Positions 24,494-33,863 of a stretch of DNA of 64,000 nt are shown one piece after another. Both the position numbers and the translations under genes were made by a program. How positions within the stretch are numbered: the stretch's first letter is position 1; the number at the start of each line of letters is the position of its first letter. The notes below the pieces were generated by a model. The model worked only from the letters and a program-made list of their open reading frames with translations, was not told where the DNA came from and made no database searches. The stretch is from Microcoleus sp. FACHB-61. GTDB taxonomy: Bacteria > Cyanobacteriota > Cyanobacteriia > Cyanobacteriales > Microcoleaceae. The stretch spans positions 1-64,000 of the forward strand of contig JACJNY010000048.1 in assembly GCA_014695295.1 (NCBI GenBank), in the 5' to 3' direction.

Positions 24494-26689
24494 ATGTCAG
24501 CGTCGAATCCGCCAATATCTTCTGTGCCGCTGTCCCTGGAACAAGCTCTCAAACATTTTTTTGGCTATGACTCTTTCCGCCCGGGGCAGCAGGAAATTGT
24601 CGAAGCTGCTTTACAAAAACGGGATATGATGATTGTCATGCCGACGGGCGGTGGCAAGTCTTTGTGTTTTCAATTACCGGCACTGTTGAAACCGGGATTG
24701 ACGGTGGTTGTTTCGCCGTTAATTGCTCTGATGCAAGACCAAGTGGAAGCTTTGCAGGATAATGGAATAGGGGCGACTTTTCTCAACAGCACTTTGAGCA
24801 GTCAGGAAACCCGATCGCGCGAAACTGCGATTCTCGAAGGTAAGATTAAATTGCTCTACGTTGCACCCGAACGCTTGCTCGGTGAGAGGTTTTTACCGTT
24901 TTTAGATATAGTAGCAAATAAGTTAGGAATTTCGGCATTTGCGATCGACGAAGCCCACTGCGTTTCGGAATGGGGACACGACTTTCGACCAGAATACAGG
25001 CAAATGCAACGAGTGCGCGATCGATATCCCGACATTCCCATTATGGGACTAACCGCCACCGCCACCGAGCGCGTCCGCCAAGACATCATCCAGCAGCTAA
25101 CTCTGCGAAATCCCTACATCCACGTCGCCAGCTTCAACCGCCCCAATTTATACTACGAAGTTCGCCCCAAAACCAAGCACAGTTTTGCAGAAGTTTTGCA
25201 AATCATCCAAAAAAAAGGCGGTTCGGGAATTATCTATTGCCTCAGCCGCAAAAAAGTTGACGAAGTTGCCTATAAATTGCAACAAAGCGGCATCCAAGCC
25301 TTACCATACCACGCCGGCATGAACGATGTCGATCGCGCAACCAATCAAACCCGCTTCATTCGCGACGACGTGCAAGTAATGGTAGCAACAGTAGCCTTCG
25401 GCATGGGAATTAACAAACCCGACGTGCGGTTTGTAATTCACTACGACTTGCCCAAGAATCTCGAAGGATACTATCAAGAATCCGGCCGCGCAGGCCGAGA
25501 CAACGAACCCGCCCATTGCAGCTTATTTTTCGGGTACGGCGATGTCAAAACCATCGACTACATCATCGAGCAAAAACCAGATCCGCAAGAACAACGAATT
25601 GCCCGCCAACAGTTGCGGCGAGTAATCAACTATGCAGAATCCAGCGAGTGCCGCCGCACAATTCAGTTAAGTTATTTTGGCGATTCATTCCCCGGAAACT
25701 GCGGTACTTGCGATAACTGTTGCAGCCAAAAACCCGTCGAAGATTGGACGATTGAGGCAATGAAATTTCTTTCTTGCGTCGCGAGATGCCAAGAGAAATT
25801 CGGCATGAATCATATTATTGACGTGCTGCGCGGCTCCAAAAGTCAAAAAGTATTGCAATACCAGCACCACCAACTTTCTACTTACGGAATTGGCAAAGAT
25901 AGAAGTGCTGAGGAATGGAAAAAGTTGAGTCGCTCGCTGTTAAATCAAGGTTTCTTAGACGAAAGAACAGACGGGTTTCCCATTTTGAAACTGAATGAAA
26001 AAAGTTGGGAAATTATGAAACGTCAGCGCACAGTTGAAATCGCCATTGAACCGCAGCGGGAAGTACAGGAAAAAGTTCGGTATTTGGCCGTAGAAGTAGA
26101 AAGTTTATTTACCATACTGCGGACGCTAAGAAAGCAAATTGCCGACGAACAATTTGTGCCACCTTACGTAGTTTTTGCGGATAAAAGCTTGCGAGACATG
26201 GCAGAAAAGCGCCCGCAGAATCTCACCGAATTCGAGGAGGTTTACGGCGTTGGTAGCAACAAGCGAGATAAATACGGTAAGGTTTTCTTAGAGGCAATTC
26301 GCACTTTTTGCCAAGAACAAGACTTGCCAACTGGTGCTGCATCTTCTGATGTCGCTAATCTTCCCAATCTTTCCAACGTTGCGTCTTATTCGCAGATGCA
26401 AACCTGGGAATTATACCGACAAGGTTTGACTGTTCAAGGAATAGCTAATGCGCGGGGTATGAGTCCTAATACTATTTCGGGGCATCTGATAGAATTGATG
26501 GAAATGGGCAGGGAAGTTGATATAAATTTGTTGGTGGAACCGGAACGCCAGCAGGCGATAGTGTACGCAATTGAAGTTATGGGGGATGAGAAACTGAGAG
26601 CTATTTATGAGTTTTTGGAAGAACGTTATACCTTTGAGGAGATTAAGTTTGTGCGCGCTTGGTGGCGGCAAAATTATGTCGGTTTTTAA
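24494..26689 (+). CDS. recQ: ATP-dependent DNA helicase RecQ
   Basis: 731 residues. Helicase motif I is MPTGGGKSLCFQLPAL, motif II is FAIDEAHCVSEWGHDFRPEY, motif III is GLTATATERV, and motif VI is YYQESGRAGRD. The RecQ C-terminal zinc site is seen in ECRRTIQLSYFGDSFPGNCG followed by TCDNC. An HRDC domain follows (FVPPYVVFADKSLRDMAEKR). The last ~110 residues add a helix-turn-helix domain (LYRQGLTVQGIANARGMSPN), a frequent extension of bacterial RecQ. Acts in recombination and stalled-fork repair. No operon partner seen. Confidence 0.95.
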   Translation: MSASNPPISSVPLSLEQALKHFFGYDSFRPGQQEIVEAALQKRDMMIVMPTGGGKSLCFQLPALLKPGLTVVVSPLIALMQDQVEALQDNGIGATFLNSTLSSQETRSRETAILEGKIKLLYVAPERLLGERFLPFLDIVANKLGISAFAIDEAHCVSEWGHDFRPEYRQMQRVRDRYPDIPIMGLTATATERVRQDIIQQLTLRNPYIHVASFNRPNLYYEVRPKTKHSFAEVLQIIQKKGGSGIIYCLSRKKVDEVAYKLQQSGIQALPYHAGMNDVDRATNQTRFIRDDVQVMVATVAFGMGINKPDVRFVIHYDLPKNLEGYYQESGRAGRDNEPAHCSLFFGYGDVKTIDYIIEQKPDPQEQRIARQQLRRVINYAESSECRRTIQLSYFGDSFPGNCGTCDNCCSQKPVEDWTIEAMKFLSCVARCQEKFGMNHIIDVLRGSKSQKVLQYQHHQLSTYGIGKDRSAEEWKKLSRSLLNQGFLDERTDGFPILKLNEKSWEIMKRQRTVEIAIEPQREVQEKVRYLAVEVESLFTILRTLRKQIADEQFVPPYVVFADKSLRDMAEKRPQNLTEFEEVYGVGSNKRDKYGKVFLEAIRTFCQEQDLPTGAASSDVANLPNLSNVASYSQMQTWELYRQGLTVQGIANARGMSPNTISGHLIELMEMGREVDINLLVEPERQQAIVYAIEVMGDEKLRAIYEFLEERYTFEEIKFVRAWWRQNYVGF

Positions 26690-26927
26690 CCGCCGATGTA
26701 GGCAGATGAACGCTGATGGACGCAGATAATTGATGGGAGGGAGGCTATTATTTGGCGCACCTTACGGCTATCATGTGTTGTTTAGTTCACGCTACTTCAT
26801 GCCGCTTCACCTGAGTTCGGCTAACTCCAACCAACTCGTAGTAATTGAGCAGCCTGCAGGTTACTCATTGCGACTTCCCAAATGCCTTTTGCACAATAGC
26901 TGTAAAAGTTACGAACAGGCAGAAACA

Positions 26928-27890
26928 ATGAAAGCTACTGGTAAGGTGTATACAATTGATTTAGCTGGGAATCAGTATCAAAACCCTCGCTACTTGCAAA
27001 GTCGGGCCAGGATTAACTCTCTCATCGACCATTATATGTCATTGGAAGTTTTGAGCGATCGACTTTCCGATCTCCCCCAGCAATTTTACAGTCCGCATCC
27101 CCGCCCTTGGGAACCCATAGATTGGCAAAGAATCAATCGCGGCCAAATTATTGGTGTCAAGCCAGAAATATTTTTACAAATTTTGGCAAGTGCCGCAGAA
27201 ATTGAAGCTCCCATCCGCAGCTACGGTAGAGAAAGTTGGTGCTACTTACAGCATATTTACCCGCAAATGGCGCGGTTTATGGGAGGAATTTTTGATGCCA
27301 ATGGCAACATTTTAGAGATAGGTGTCTGGGAAAAAGAAGAACGCCAACATTGCCCGATATTTAGAAAAATTTACCAGCAACTTACAGCGGAAAAACTGCA
27401 AGTTAAACCCAACTCTGTGAATAGTTGTCAATCCACAGGTGACGCTTGGCAAGATACTTACAAACACGTGATTAGTCGCCTGAGTACCGAGTGGGGAGCT
27501 ACTTCTGTTTATTTATGGTTGATGGTACACTCCACAGGAGCCTTGCAACAGGCTATTTCCCAGCCTTTACAGGATGAGATCAATCATTTGGCTAAGTTTT
27601 GGGGTTTCAGCCGCTGGGCATTCTCCCAGAGTTATTTCAATCAACTGAAAGGTTCTACCAAAAACTTGATTGCTTTGCTGAAACACCATCAGATTGAACG
27701 CACCCACGGCAACGATGTGTTTAATACTTCACTCAGTCTCAAACAGATTTCTTTGGTGTTGGAATTGACTTTTACATTCACGCGAGTGATGGTGCGTTTG
27801 CGGCGCTGGAACCGCGAACTCAGTCGCAGTTACCTCAGACATTTGTTTGGTACTGCGCCGATGGTTGATGTACCGCGCCGTGTCGCTTAA
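26928..27890 (+). CDS. hypothetical protein, possibly ferritin-like helical fold
   Basis: 320 residues from the ATG at 26928 (KATGKVYTIDLAGNQYQNPR). The frame is open back to an ATG at 26730, but that start overlaps a dispersed intergenic repeat (26689-26727) and has no ribosome-binding site, so the shorter form is preferred with low certainty. The protein is helical and polar. A central block (DTYKHVISRLSTEWGATSVY, then LWLMVHSTGALQQAISQPLQ and DEINHLAKFWGFSRWAFSQS) contains Glu and E-x-x-H patterns that recall ferritin-like diiron helices. That is a guess from pattern only. No neighbour suggests a pathway. Confidence 0.55.
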   Translation: MKATGKVYTIDLAGNQYQNPRYLQSRARINSLIDHYMSLEVLSDRLSDLPQQFYSPHPRPWEPIDWQRINRGQIIGVKPEIFLQILASAAEIEAPIRSYGRESWCYLQHIYPQMARFMGGIFDANGNILEIGVWEKEERQHCPIFRKIYQQLTAEKLQVKPNSVNSCQSTGDAWQDTYKHVISRLSTEWGATSVYLWLMVHSTGALQQAISQPLQDEINHLAKFWGFSRWAFSQSYFNQLKGSTKNLIALLKHHQIERTHGNDVFNTSLSLKQISLVLELTFTFTRVMVRLRRWNRELSRSYLRHLFGTAPMVDVPRRVA

Positions 27891-27914
27891 ATCTGAGATA
27901 TTGCACAAGTTTCA

Positions 27915-27937
27915 TGAACAGGCATCTTGCCTGTTCA
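27915..27937. repeat. palindrome TGAACAGGCA...TGCCTGTTCA
   Basis: Ten-base arms around a TCT-type centre, same family as near 17708 and 21799. It lies 25 bases after the hypothetical gene and may also stop transcription. Confidence 0.6.
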
Positions 27938-28111
27938 ACTCATAGTTCAATTTTATTGTGGGGTAAGGTGAGTCATAAGCACCCAGCCCTGTTAAAGTGC
28001 TGACATATCTACTCGTTTTAATCTTGAAGAATCCAGCGTATGAATCAAAGTTTAATGAATATGTAACGATCGCACTTCAGAGACAATCCAAATTTAAAGG
28101 TAGTATAAATC

Positions 28112-28216
28112 ATGCAAATTACGATCGACCTTCCCGACAATCTCCCGCTGACTGAAGCTGATGTGCCAATAGAATTGGCGATCGTACTTTACCAGCACCA
28201 CAGCCATCGCGACTAA
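28112..28216 (+). pseudogene. UPF0175-like antitoxin, N-terminal fragment
   Basis: The 34-residue frame starts MQITIDLPDNLPLTEADVPI and continues ELAIVLYQHHS before a stop. This matches the first 25 or so residues of UPF0175 (predicted antitoxin) proteins, which normally run to 80-95 residues. The helix-turn-helix part and the partner toxin are missing. Confidence 0.6.
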
Positions 28217-28263
28217 AGCATTTAAGTGCGATCGGGCATCATTTTCAAGTTTTATGGTTTGGG

Positions 28264-29439
28264 TTATGGTTCCCACTTACAGATAGACTCTGGTTTGAGA
28301 GGGCAGGTTTTGGGAGCGATCGGATTGCCATTGAGGTCGAGATATGTCAGGTTAGTCAAGGATGCTAGCGGTTTGATATCGCTGATTTGATTATTGCTGA
28401 GGTCGAGATATGTCAGGTTAGTCAAGGATGCTAGCGGTTTGATATCGCCGATCTGATTGCCTCTGAGGATGAGCTTCGTCAGGTTAGTCAATGATGCTAG
28501 CGGTTTGATATCGCCGCTCTGATTTCCTTCGAGGCTGAGTTCAGTCAGGTTAGTCAAGGATACTAGCGGTTTGATCTCGCCGCTCTGATTTCCCTTGAGC
28601 CAGAGCTTCGTCAGGTTAGTCAAGGATGCTAGCGGTTTGATCTCGCCGATCCGATCGCCACTGAGCCACAGCAAAGTCAGTTTCGTCAAAGATGCTAGCG
28701 GTTTGATGTCGCCGATCTGATTATTGATGAGCCTGAGATCCATCAGGTTAGTCAAGGATGCTAGCGGTTTGATGTCGCCGATCTGATTATTGATGAGGTC
28801 GAGTTCAGTCAGGTGAGTCAAGGATGCTAGCGGTTTGATGTCGCCGATTTGATTTCCTTGGAGGACGAGCTGTGTCAGGTGAGTCAAGGATGCTAGCGGT
28901 TTGATGTCGCTGATTTCATTGAAGGTGAGGTTGAGCACAGTCAGGTTAGTCAAGGATACTAGCGGTTTGATGTCGCCGATTTTATTGCCATCAAGGTGGA
29001 GCAAAGTCAGGTTAGTCAAGGATGCTAGCGGTTTGATGTCGCTGATTTGATTGTAGCTGAGGTAGAGATTGGTCAGGTTAGTCAAGGATACTAGCGGTTT
29101 GATGTCGCCGATTTCATTGAAGGCGAGGGCGAGCTGTGTCAGGTTAGTCAAGGATGCTAGCGGTTTGATATCGCCGATCCCCTGGTTGTTGAGGTAGAGC
29201 TCCGTGAGACTAGAAAGTTTCCGATCGGCCGCATCGCAATCATTAGTCCCCGCTTCCTTCAACAGCACATCAACGGTATATTTGGTTTCAGGACTCAAAT
29301 CAGCTTTTTGGCGACACCAATCAGCAAATGTTCGTCTACTATTTTCTGGTTGCGTCTGTGCAACTTTGGCTCCAAGTACATTTCCACATGATGCCACGAT
29401 CGCACTCAAAGCAACTACTATCAACTTTCGTAAATTCAT
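28264..29439 (-). CDS. secreted leucine-rich-repeat protein (LRR2)
   Basis: 391 residues. Residues 1-30 are a signal peptide (NLRKLIVVALSAIVASCGNV). The Cys-containing cap RRTFADWCRQKADLSPETKY and NDCDAADRKLSSLTEL matches LRR1 closely. Fourteen 22-residue repeats follow, almost all reading IGDIKPLASLTNLT with variation confined to the strand residues and the position before I/S. The C-terminal cap APKTCPLKPESICKWEP has two Cys. The 66-bp DNA repeats are nearly identical, so copy number can change by recombination. Likely extracellular or periplasmic binding protein. A 'Cys' in the signal peptide (VASCGN) also allows a lipoprotein, though the lipobox is weak. Confidence 0.85.
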   Translation of the reverse strand: MNLRKLIVVALSAIVASCGNVLGAKVAQTQPENSRRTFADWCRQKADLSPETKYTVDVLLKEAGTNDCDAADRKLSSLTELYLNNQGIGDIKPLASLTNLTQLALAFNEIGDIKPLVSLTNLTNLYLSYNQISDIKPLASLTNLTLLHLDGNKIGDIKPLVSLTNLTVLNLTFNEISDIKPLASLTHLTQLVLQGNQIGDIKPLASLTHLTELDLINNQIGDIKPLASLTNLMDLRLINNQIGDIKPLASLTKLTLLWLSGDRIGEIKPLASLTNLTKLWLKGNQSGEIKPLVSLTNLTELSLEGNQSGDIKPLASLTNLTKLILRGNQIGDIKPLASLTNLTYLDLSNNQISDIKPLASLTNLTYLDLNGNPIAPKTCPLKPESICKWEP

Positions 29440-29493
29440 ATATTTCTGTTTAACTTTGTTTGCTAAATGGATAATTGTGCATCAAATACCAAA

Positions 29494-29557
29494 GAAACCG
29501 GGTTTTTGATCGATATTAAAGGCTGCGATCGAACATTTTTGCAAAAAAGCCGGTTTC
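29494..29557. repeat. inverted repeat GAAACCGGGTTTTT...AAAAGCCGGTTTC
   Basis: Arms at 29494-29507 and about 29544-29557 are complementary except for one base. Same dispersed family as 6999-7063. It lies in the divergent region between LRR2 and the acyl-ACP synthetase. Confidence 0.6.
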
Positions 29558-29727
29558 TGCCTCAGCCCGAGCGATGAAAAGATAACAACAACTAACAAAA
29601 AATAGCCTCTCTCAGGTACAGACAGGTAGGCAAACTGTCCCGGTTCGATCGCGCCCCTTCAGATATAAATTAATAATAGATTCACAAACAACTCTTTAAT
29701 CTCACACAACAAATCGCAAAAATCCTG

Positions 29728-31665
29728 ATGAACAACACATCCTATCAAATGACCGATCGCGATCGCGCTAACCTCAGCCGCCTGATCGATTACAGTTCCA
29801 TTCAATCGATACCCGAAATTTGGGCGATCGTCAAACAACAATTCGGTCAAACCGTCGCCCTCCACGACCCCCACAGCCAGCCCGAAATCAAACTCACCTA
29901 CACCGACCTCTACCAGCAAATCCAGCAATTCGCCGCAGGCCTCCAAGCCCTCGGCATCGAACCAAATCCAGGAGAACCCATCCCTCCCCGCGTCGCCCTC
30001 TTCGCCGACAACAGCCCCCGCTGGCTGATAGCCGACCAAGGTATCATGATGGCCGGGGCAGCCAACGCCGTTCGAGGCGCCACCGCCGACCCCGAAGAAC
30101 TTTTGTACATCATCCAAGACAGCGGCAGCACCGCCTTGGTAGTCGAAAACCGGGCATTACTCAAAAAACTGCAACACCGCCTCCCGGATTTGCCCATCCA
30201 ACTCATCGTCCTCCTCTCCGACGAAGAACCGGAAACCAGCCAAACCCTAAGCACAGTCAAATTTTCCCAAGTCATGACCACAGGGGCAAACCGCCCCCTC
30301 AAACCCACCAACCACAAGCCTCAAACCCTCGCCACCCTCCTCTACACCAGCGGCACCACCGGCAAACCCAAAGGCGTCATGCTGACTCACGGGAACCTGC
30401 TGCACCAACTCACCACCTTGGGCACAGTTCTCCAGCCCGAAGCCGGCGACGGCGCCCTCAGCATTCTGCCCAGTTGGCACGCCTACGAACGCAGCGTCGA
30501 ATACTTCCTGCTTTCCCAAGGATGCACGCAAATTTACACCAATATTCGCTATTTCAAACAAGACTTTAAAACTTACAAACCCCAGTACATGGTCAGCGTT
30601 CCGCGCATCTGGGAATCGATTTATGAGGCAGTACAAAAGCAATTTCGGGAACAGCCACCTAACAAACAAAAATTGGTGGATTTCCTGTTATCTGCCAGCC
30701 AGCAATACATCGAGAACCGCCGCATTTGCCAAGGATTAACTCTCAGTTTGAAACCGGCTTCTGCTTCCGAAAAACTAATCGCCCGCACCAAAAGCATTGT
30801 GTTGTCGCCCGTACACGCCCTCGCCGAAAAACTGGTTTACCAAAAAGTCAGGGAAGCTACAGGGGGACGCTTAAAATGGGCGATTAGCGGCGGCGGTTCT
30901 TTGGCCGCGCATATAGACAATTTCTTTGAAATAGCGAATATCGGTTTATTAGTGGGATATGGTTTAACCGAAACGTCCCCGGTTTTAACCGTCCGCCGCC
31001 CTTGGCACAATCTTAAAGGTTCCGCTGGACAGCCTCTAGCCCATACGGAAATTAAAATAGTAGACCCAGAAAGCAGACAGCAACTGTCAAAAGGCCAGCG
31101 CGGTTTAGTATTGGCGCGGGGGCCGCAAATTATGCAGGGCTACTATCTCAATCCCCAAGCGACTGCCAAGGCGATCGACCCCGAAGGCTGGTTCGACACC
31201 GGCGATTTGGGCTGGCTGACACCGGGAAACGACTTAATCTTGACCGGGCGGGCCAAAGATACGATCGTCCTCAGCAACGGCGAAAACATCGAACCCCAGC
31301 CCATAGAAGACGCCTGCGTCCGCAGCCCCTACATCGACCAAATTATGCTAGTAGGTCAAGACCAGAGATCCCTCGGCGCCTTAATTGTCCCCAATCAAGA
31401 AGCCGTGGAAAAATGGGCAGAAACTCAGAATCCCCCATTACACGAAATTGACTGGAATAGCAAGACAATTCAAGACTTATTCCGCAAAGAATTGAACCGA
31501 GAGGTGCAAAATCGCCCTGGATACCGCGCGGACGATCGGATTGGCCCGTTCCGGTTGATTCTGGAACAATTTTCGATCGAAAATGGAATGTTGACCCAGA
31601 CCCTGAAAATTAAGCGCCCGGTTGTGACGGAACACTACCGCGATATGATTGACGGAATGTTTTGA
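29728..31665 (+). CDS. aas: acyl-ACP synthetase / long-chain fatty acid ligase (AMP-binding)
   Basis: 645 residues. Signature motifs of adenylate-forming enzymes: LLYTSGTTGKPKGVMLTH (P-loop-like A3), LLVGYGLTETSPVLTVR (A5), GWFDTGDLGWLTPGN (A7), and LTGRAKDTIVLSNGENIEPQ (A8 hinge and the residue region that contacts AMP). The C-terminal catalytic Lys lies in GMLTQTLKIKRPVV. Length and sequence match the cyanobacterial Aas group, which recycles free fatty acids onto acyl carrier protein. An acyl-CoA ligase activity is the alternative. Followed by ylqD-like and E2 genes on the same strand but with repeat-filled gaps, so an operon is doubtful. Confidence 0.88.
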   Translation: MNNTSYQMTDRDRANLSRLIDYSSIQSIPEIWAIVKQQFGQTVALHDPHSQPEIKLTYTDLYQQIQQFAAGLQALGIEPNPGEPIPPRVALFADNSPRWLIADQGIMMAGAANAVRGATADPEELLYIIQDSGSTALVVENRALLKKLQHRLPDLPIQLIVLLSDEEPETSQTLSTVKFSQVMTTGANRPLKPTNHKPQTLATLLYTSGTTGKPKGVMLTHGNLLHQLTTLGTVLQPEAGDGALSILPSWHAYERSVEYFLLSQGCTQIYTNIRYFKQDFKTYKPQYMVSVPRIWESIYEAVQKQFREQPPNKQKLVDFLLSASQQYIENRRICQGLTLSLKPASASEKLIARTKSIVLSPVHALAEKLVYQKVREATGGRLKWAISGGGSLAAHIDNFFEIANIGLLVGYGLTETSPVLTVRRPWHNLKGSAGQPLAHTEIKIVDPESRQQLSKGQRGLVLARGPQIMQGYYLNPQATAKAIDPEGWFDTGDLGWLTPGNDLILTGRAKDTIVLSNGENIEPQPIEDACVRSPYIDQIMLVGQDQRSLGALIVPNQEAVEKWAETQNPPLHEIDWNSKTIQDLFRKELNREVQNRPGYRADDRIGPFRLILEQFSIENGMLTQTLKIKRPVVTEHYRDMIDGMF

Positions 31666-31816
31666 AATATTCGCAGGACTTGGGGAATGGAGAAGAAAAA
31701 ATTGTCCCAACACCCGAGTCCCGAGTCCGAGTCCTCAGTCCTCAGCCATTAGGAAATATTTACCAACTAATGACTAATGGCTAATGCCTAATTCCCAACT
31801 GACAATCAACAACTTT

Positions 31817-32257
31817 ATGGAACCACTATTACTCTTGAAGCGATCGATTAACGTTAAAGTCGTCGTTACTCCCCGCTGGAAAGAAGAAGCTCAACAACAA
31901 CTCCAAGCCCAAATCAACCAAATAGATTCTCAGCTACAACAGCTAGAAATGCAAGGGCAGCGGATGGTTTCAGAAATCCAAAAGCAAAACCTGCACCCCC
32001 CAGGCCCGCAAGTAATGCAGCAAATAGAAAACATTCAAGTGCAGGTGAATCAAAGAAAAAGCGAACTGCTAGAACAGAAAAACCAAAACCTGCAACAGCT
32101 CCAGCAAGTGCAGGTGCTAGACCTCGAACAAGAAGTGAGTCAAGGTCAAATTGACGGCACGTTCACTGTCGGGCTGGGAGAAAACTTGATTCAAAAAATG
32201 CAAGTAGAAGTTCTCCTCCGCGACGGCATAGTCGAAGAAATTCGAGGTGATATTTAG
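31817..32257 (+). CDS. YlqD family protein
   Basis: 146 residues from ATG 31817. The frame is open 33 bases further up, but that piece (PNSQLTINN) is translated intergenic repeat. The protein begins MEPLLLLKRSINVKVVVTPR, typical of YlqD, followed by a long Gln/Glu-rich coiled coil (about residues 25-100) and a small beta domain (VGLGENLIQKMQVEVLLRDG). The role of YlqD is unknown; it is conserved in cyanobacteria and Bacillus. Confidence 0.82.
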   Translation: MEPLLLLKRSINVKVVVTPRWKEEAQQQLQAQINQIDSQLQQLEMQGQRMVSEIQKQNLHPPGPQVMQQIENIQVQVNQRKSELLEQKNQNLQQLQQVQVLDLEQEVSQGQIDGTFTVGLGENLIQKMQVEVLLRDGIVEEIRGDI

Positions 32258-32415
32258 AAATTGGTAAGTGGTAATTGGCGATCGGTAATTGGCAAGTGAT
32301 TTTGAGTCAACAGTCACACATCAAGAATGCGAGAGACTGGCATAATAATAAGTATTGCCGATAGCCGATCGCCAATTATCAATTGCCAAATACCGATTAC
32401 CTATTACCAAATCAA
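32258..32415. repeat. inverted blocks of GGTAATTGGC / GCCAATTA-type repeats
   Basis: The left block (32258-32299) is GGTAATTGGCGATCGGTAAT-like; the right block (32358-32410) has GCCGATCGCCAATTATCAAT, then ACCGATTACC. They are roughly complementary and could fold over the ~60 bases between. Same repeat type as inside larC. Confidence 0.6.
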
Positions 32416-32430
32416 AAGGACTTTTTACAG

Positions 32431-33732
32431 ATGATTCGCGAAGTTTTCATGCCAGCCCTGAGTTCTACCATGACAGAGGGCAAAATTGTTTCCTGGGTCA
32501 AATCCGCCGGAGACAAAGTAGAAAAAGGCGAAACGGTGGTGGTGGTTGAATCCGACAAAGCCGACATGGACGTGGAGTCTTTCTACGAAGGTTATTTAGC
32601 AATCATTATCGTACCTGCAGGCGAAGTTGCTCCGGTGGGAGCGGCAATCGCCCTGGTAGCAGAAACAGAAGCGGAAATCGCCGTCGCTCAGCAGCAAGGA
32701 GCCGGCGCCCCAAGCGCAGCAGCAGCCCCCGAACCCAGCCCCGCTCCTGTCAGCGCACCTACAGCATCAGCAGGTTTGCAGCAAAATGTCAGCCGCCAAA
32801 ACGGCCGCAGCGTCGTTTCTCCCCGCGCTCGCAAGTTAGCCAAAGAGTTTAAAGTAGATTTGAATTCTATCAAAGGCAGCGGGCCCAACGGCCGCATTGT
32901 CGCAGAGGATGTGGAAGCAGCAGCCGGAAAAGCCCAACCCGCTCCGGTTCAGCAACCGGTAACGGTCCCTGCAGCACCGGCACCGGCACCGGCACCTGCA
33001 GCCCCCGCACCCGCAGCAGCCAAACCCGCACCCACACCAATCCCGGCGGTGGCACTTTCCGGTCAAAGAGTACCGATGAATGCGCTGCAAAATGCGGTGG
33101 TGCGGAATATGGAAGCAAGTTTGAGCGTGCCGTCTTTCCGCGTCGGTTATACAATTACTACTGACAAGCTGGACACACTCTACAAACAAATTAAGTCGAA
33201 AGGTGTCACGATGACGGCTCTGCTGGCGAAAGCAGTAGCAGTAACTTTACAAAAACATTCTCTGCTGAATGCTTCTTATGTGGAGTCTGGAATTCAATAC
33301 CGCGCTGATATTAATGTGGCGGTAGCGGTGGCGATGGACGGCGGCGGTTTGATTACGCCGGTGTTGCAAAATGCCGATCGCCTCGATATTTATTCGCTCT
33401 CCCGCACTTGGAAGGATTTAGTCGATCGCGCCCGCACCAAGCAGTTGAAGCCGGATGAATACAGCACGGGAACTTTTACTCTTTCCAATTTGGGAATGTT
33501 TGGAGTAGACAAGTTTGACGCGATTTTGCCGCCGAATCAAGGCTCGATTTTGGCGATCGGCTCTTCGCGGCCGCAAGTAGTAGCAAACGAGGAAGGCTTG
33601 ATGGGAGTGAAGCGCCAAATGCAGGTGAATATTACTTGCGACCACCGGATTATTTACGGTGCTGACGCTGCATCTTTCTTGCAAGATTTAGCGAAATTGA
33701 TTGAGACCAATCCTCAATCTTTGACGCTTTAA
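32431..33732 (+). CDS. dihydrolipoamide acyltransferase (E2 of a 2-oxo acid dehydrogenase, probably pyruvate)
   Basis: 433 residues from the ATG at 32431 (AAAGGA ten bases upstream). Residues 1-80 are one lipoyl domain with the lipoylated Lys in VVVVESDKADMDVESF. Two Ala/Pro-rich linkers flank the E1/E3-binding domain (about 128-165: VVSPRARKLAKEFKVDLNSI, then GPNGRIVAEDV). The catalytic domain (about 205-433) carries PSFRVGYTITTDKLDTLYKQ, GTFTLSNLGMFGVDKFDAIL and the active-site segment CDHRIIYGADAASFLQDLAK. In that segment the usual D-G pair after H-R-x-x is Y-G, as I recall for cyanobacterial E2. One lipoyl domain is typical for cyanobacterial pyruvate dehydrogenase. Confidence 0.92.
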   Translation: MIREVFMPALSSTMTEGKIVSWVKSAGDKVEKGETVVVVESDKADMDVESFYEGYLAIIIVPAGEVAPVGAAIALVAETEAEIAVAQQQGAGAPSAAAAPEPSPAPVSAPTASAGLQQNVSRQNGRSVVSPRARKLAKEFKVDLNSIKGSGPNGRIVAEDVEAAAGKAQPAPVQQPVTVPAAPAPAPAPAAPAPAAAKPAPTPIPAVALSGQRVPMNALQNAVVRNMEASLSVPSFRVGYTITTDKLDTLYKQIKSKGVTMTALLAKAVAVTLQKHSLLNASYVESGIQYRADINVAVAVAMDGGGLITPVLQNADRLDIYSLSRTWKDLVDRARTKQLKPDEYSTGTFTLSNLGMFGVDKFDAILPPNQGSILAIGSSRPQVVANEEGLMGVKRQMQVNITCDHRIIYGADAASFLQDLAKLIETNPQSLTL

Positions 33733-33734
33733 TT

Positions 33735-33840
33735 AGTTAACTGTTGACTGTTGACTGTTGGCTGTTAACTGTTGACAGTTGGCTGTTAACTGTTGACAGT
33801 TGGCTATTGACTGTTGACAGTTGACTGTCAATCGTTTGCC
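33735..33840. repeat. TGTTGAC / TGTTAAC heptamer array
   Basis: About 14 heptamers of the forms TGTTGAC, TGTTGGC and TGTTAAC. Their complements (AACAGTCAATC, AACAGTCAACC) lie at 34227-34256, on the other side of the four-helix-bundle frame, so the segment is bracketed by inverted repeats. Confidence 0.75.
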
Positions 33841-33863
33841 ATCAACTATTCAAAGGAGCTAAT

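Noticed and set aside
28310..29220. A second 66-bp repeat block
   Set aside because: Same reason: it is the LRR2 coding region on the minus strand.
29820..30569. Open frame of 249 codons on the plus strand rich in Arg and Pro
   Set aside because: It overlaps the acyl-ACP synthetase in another frame and has the typical composition of a shadow in GC-rich coding DNA.
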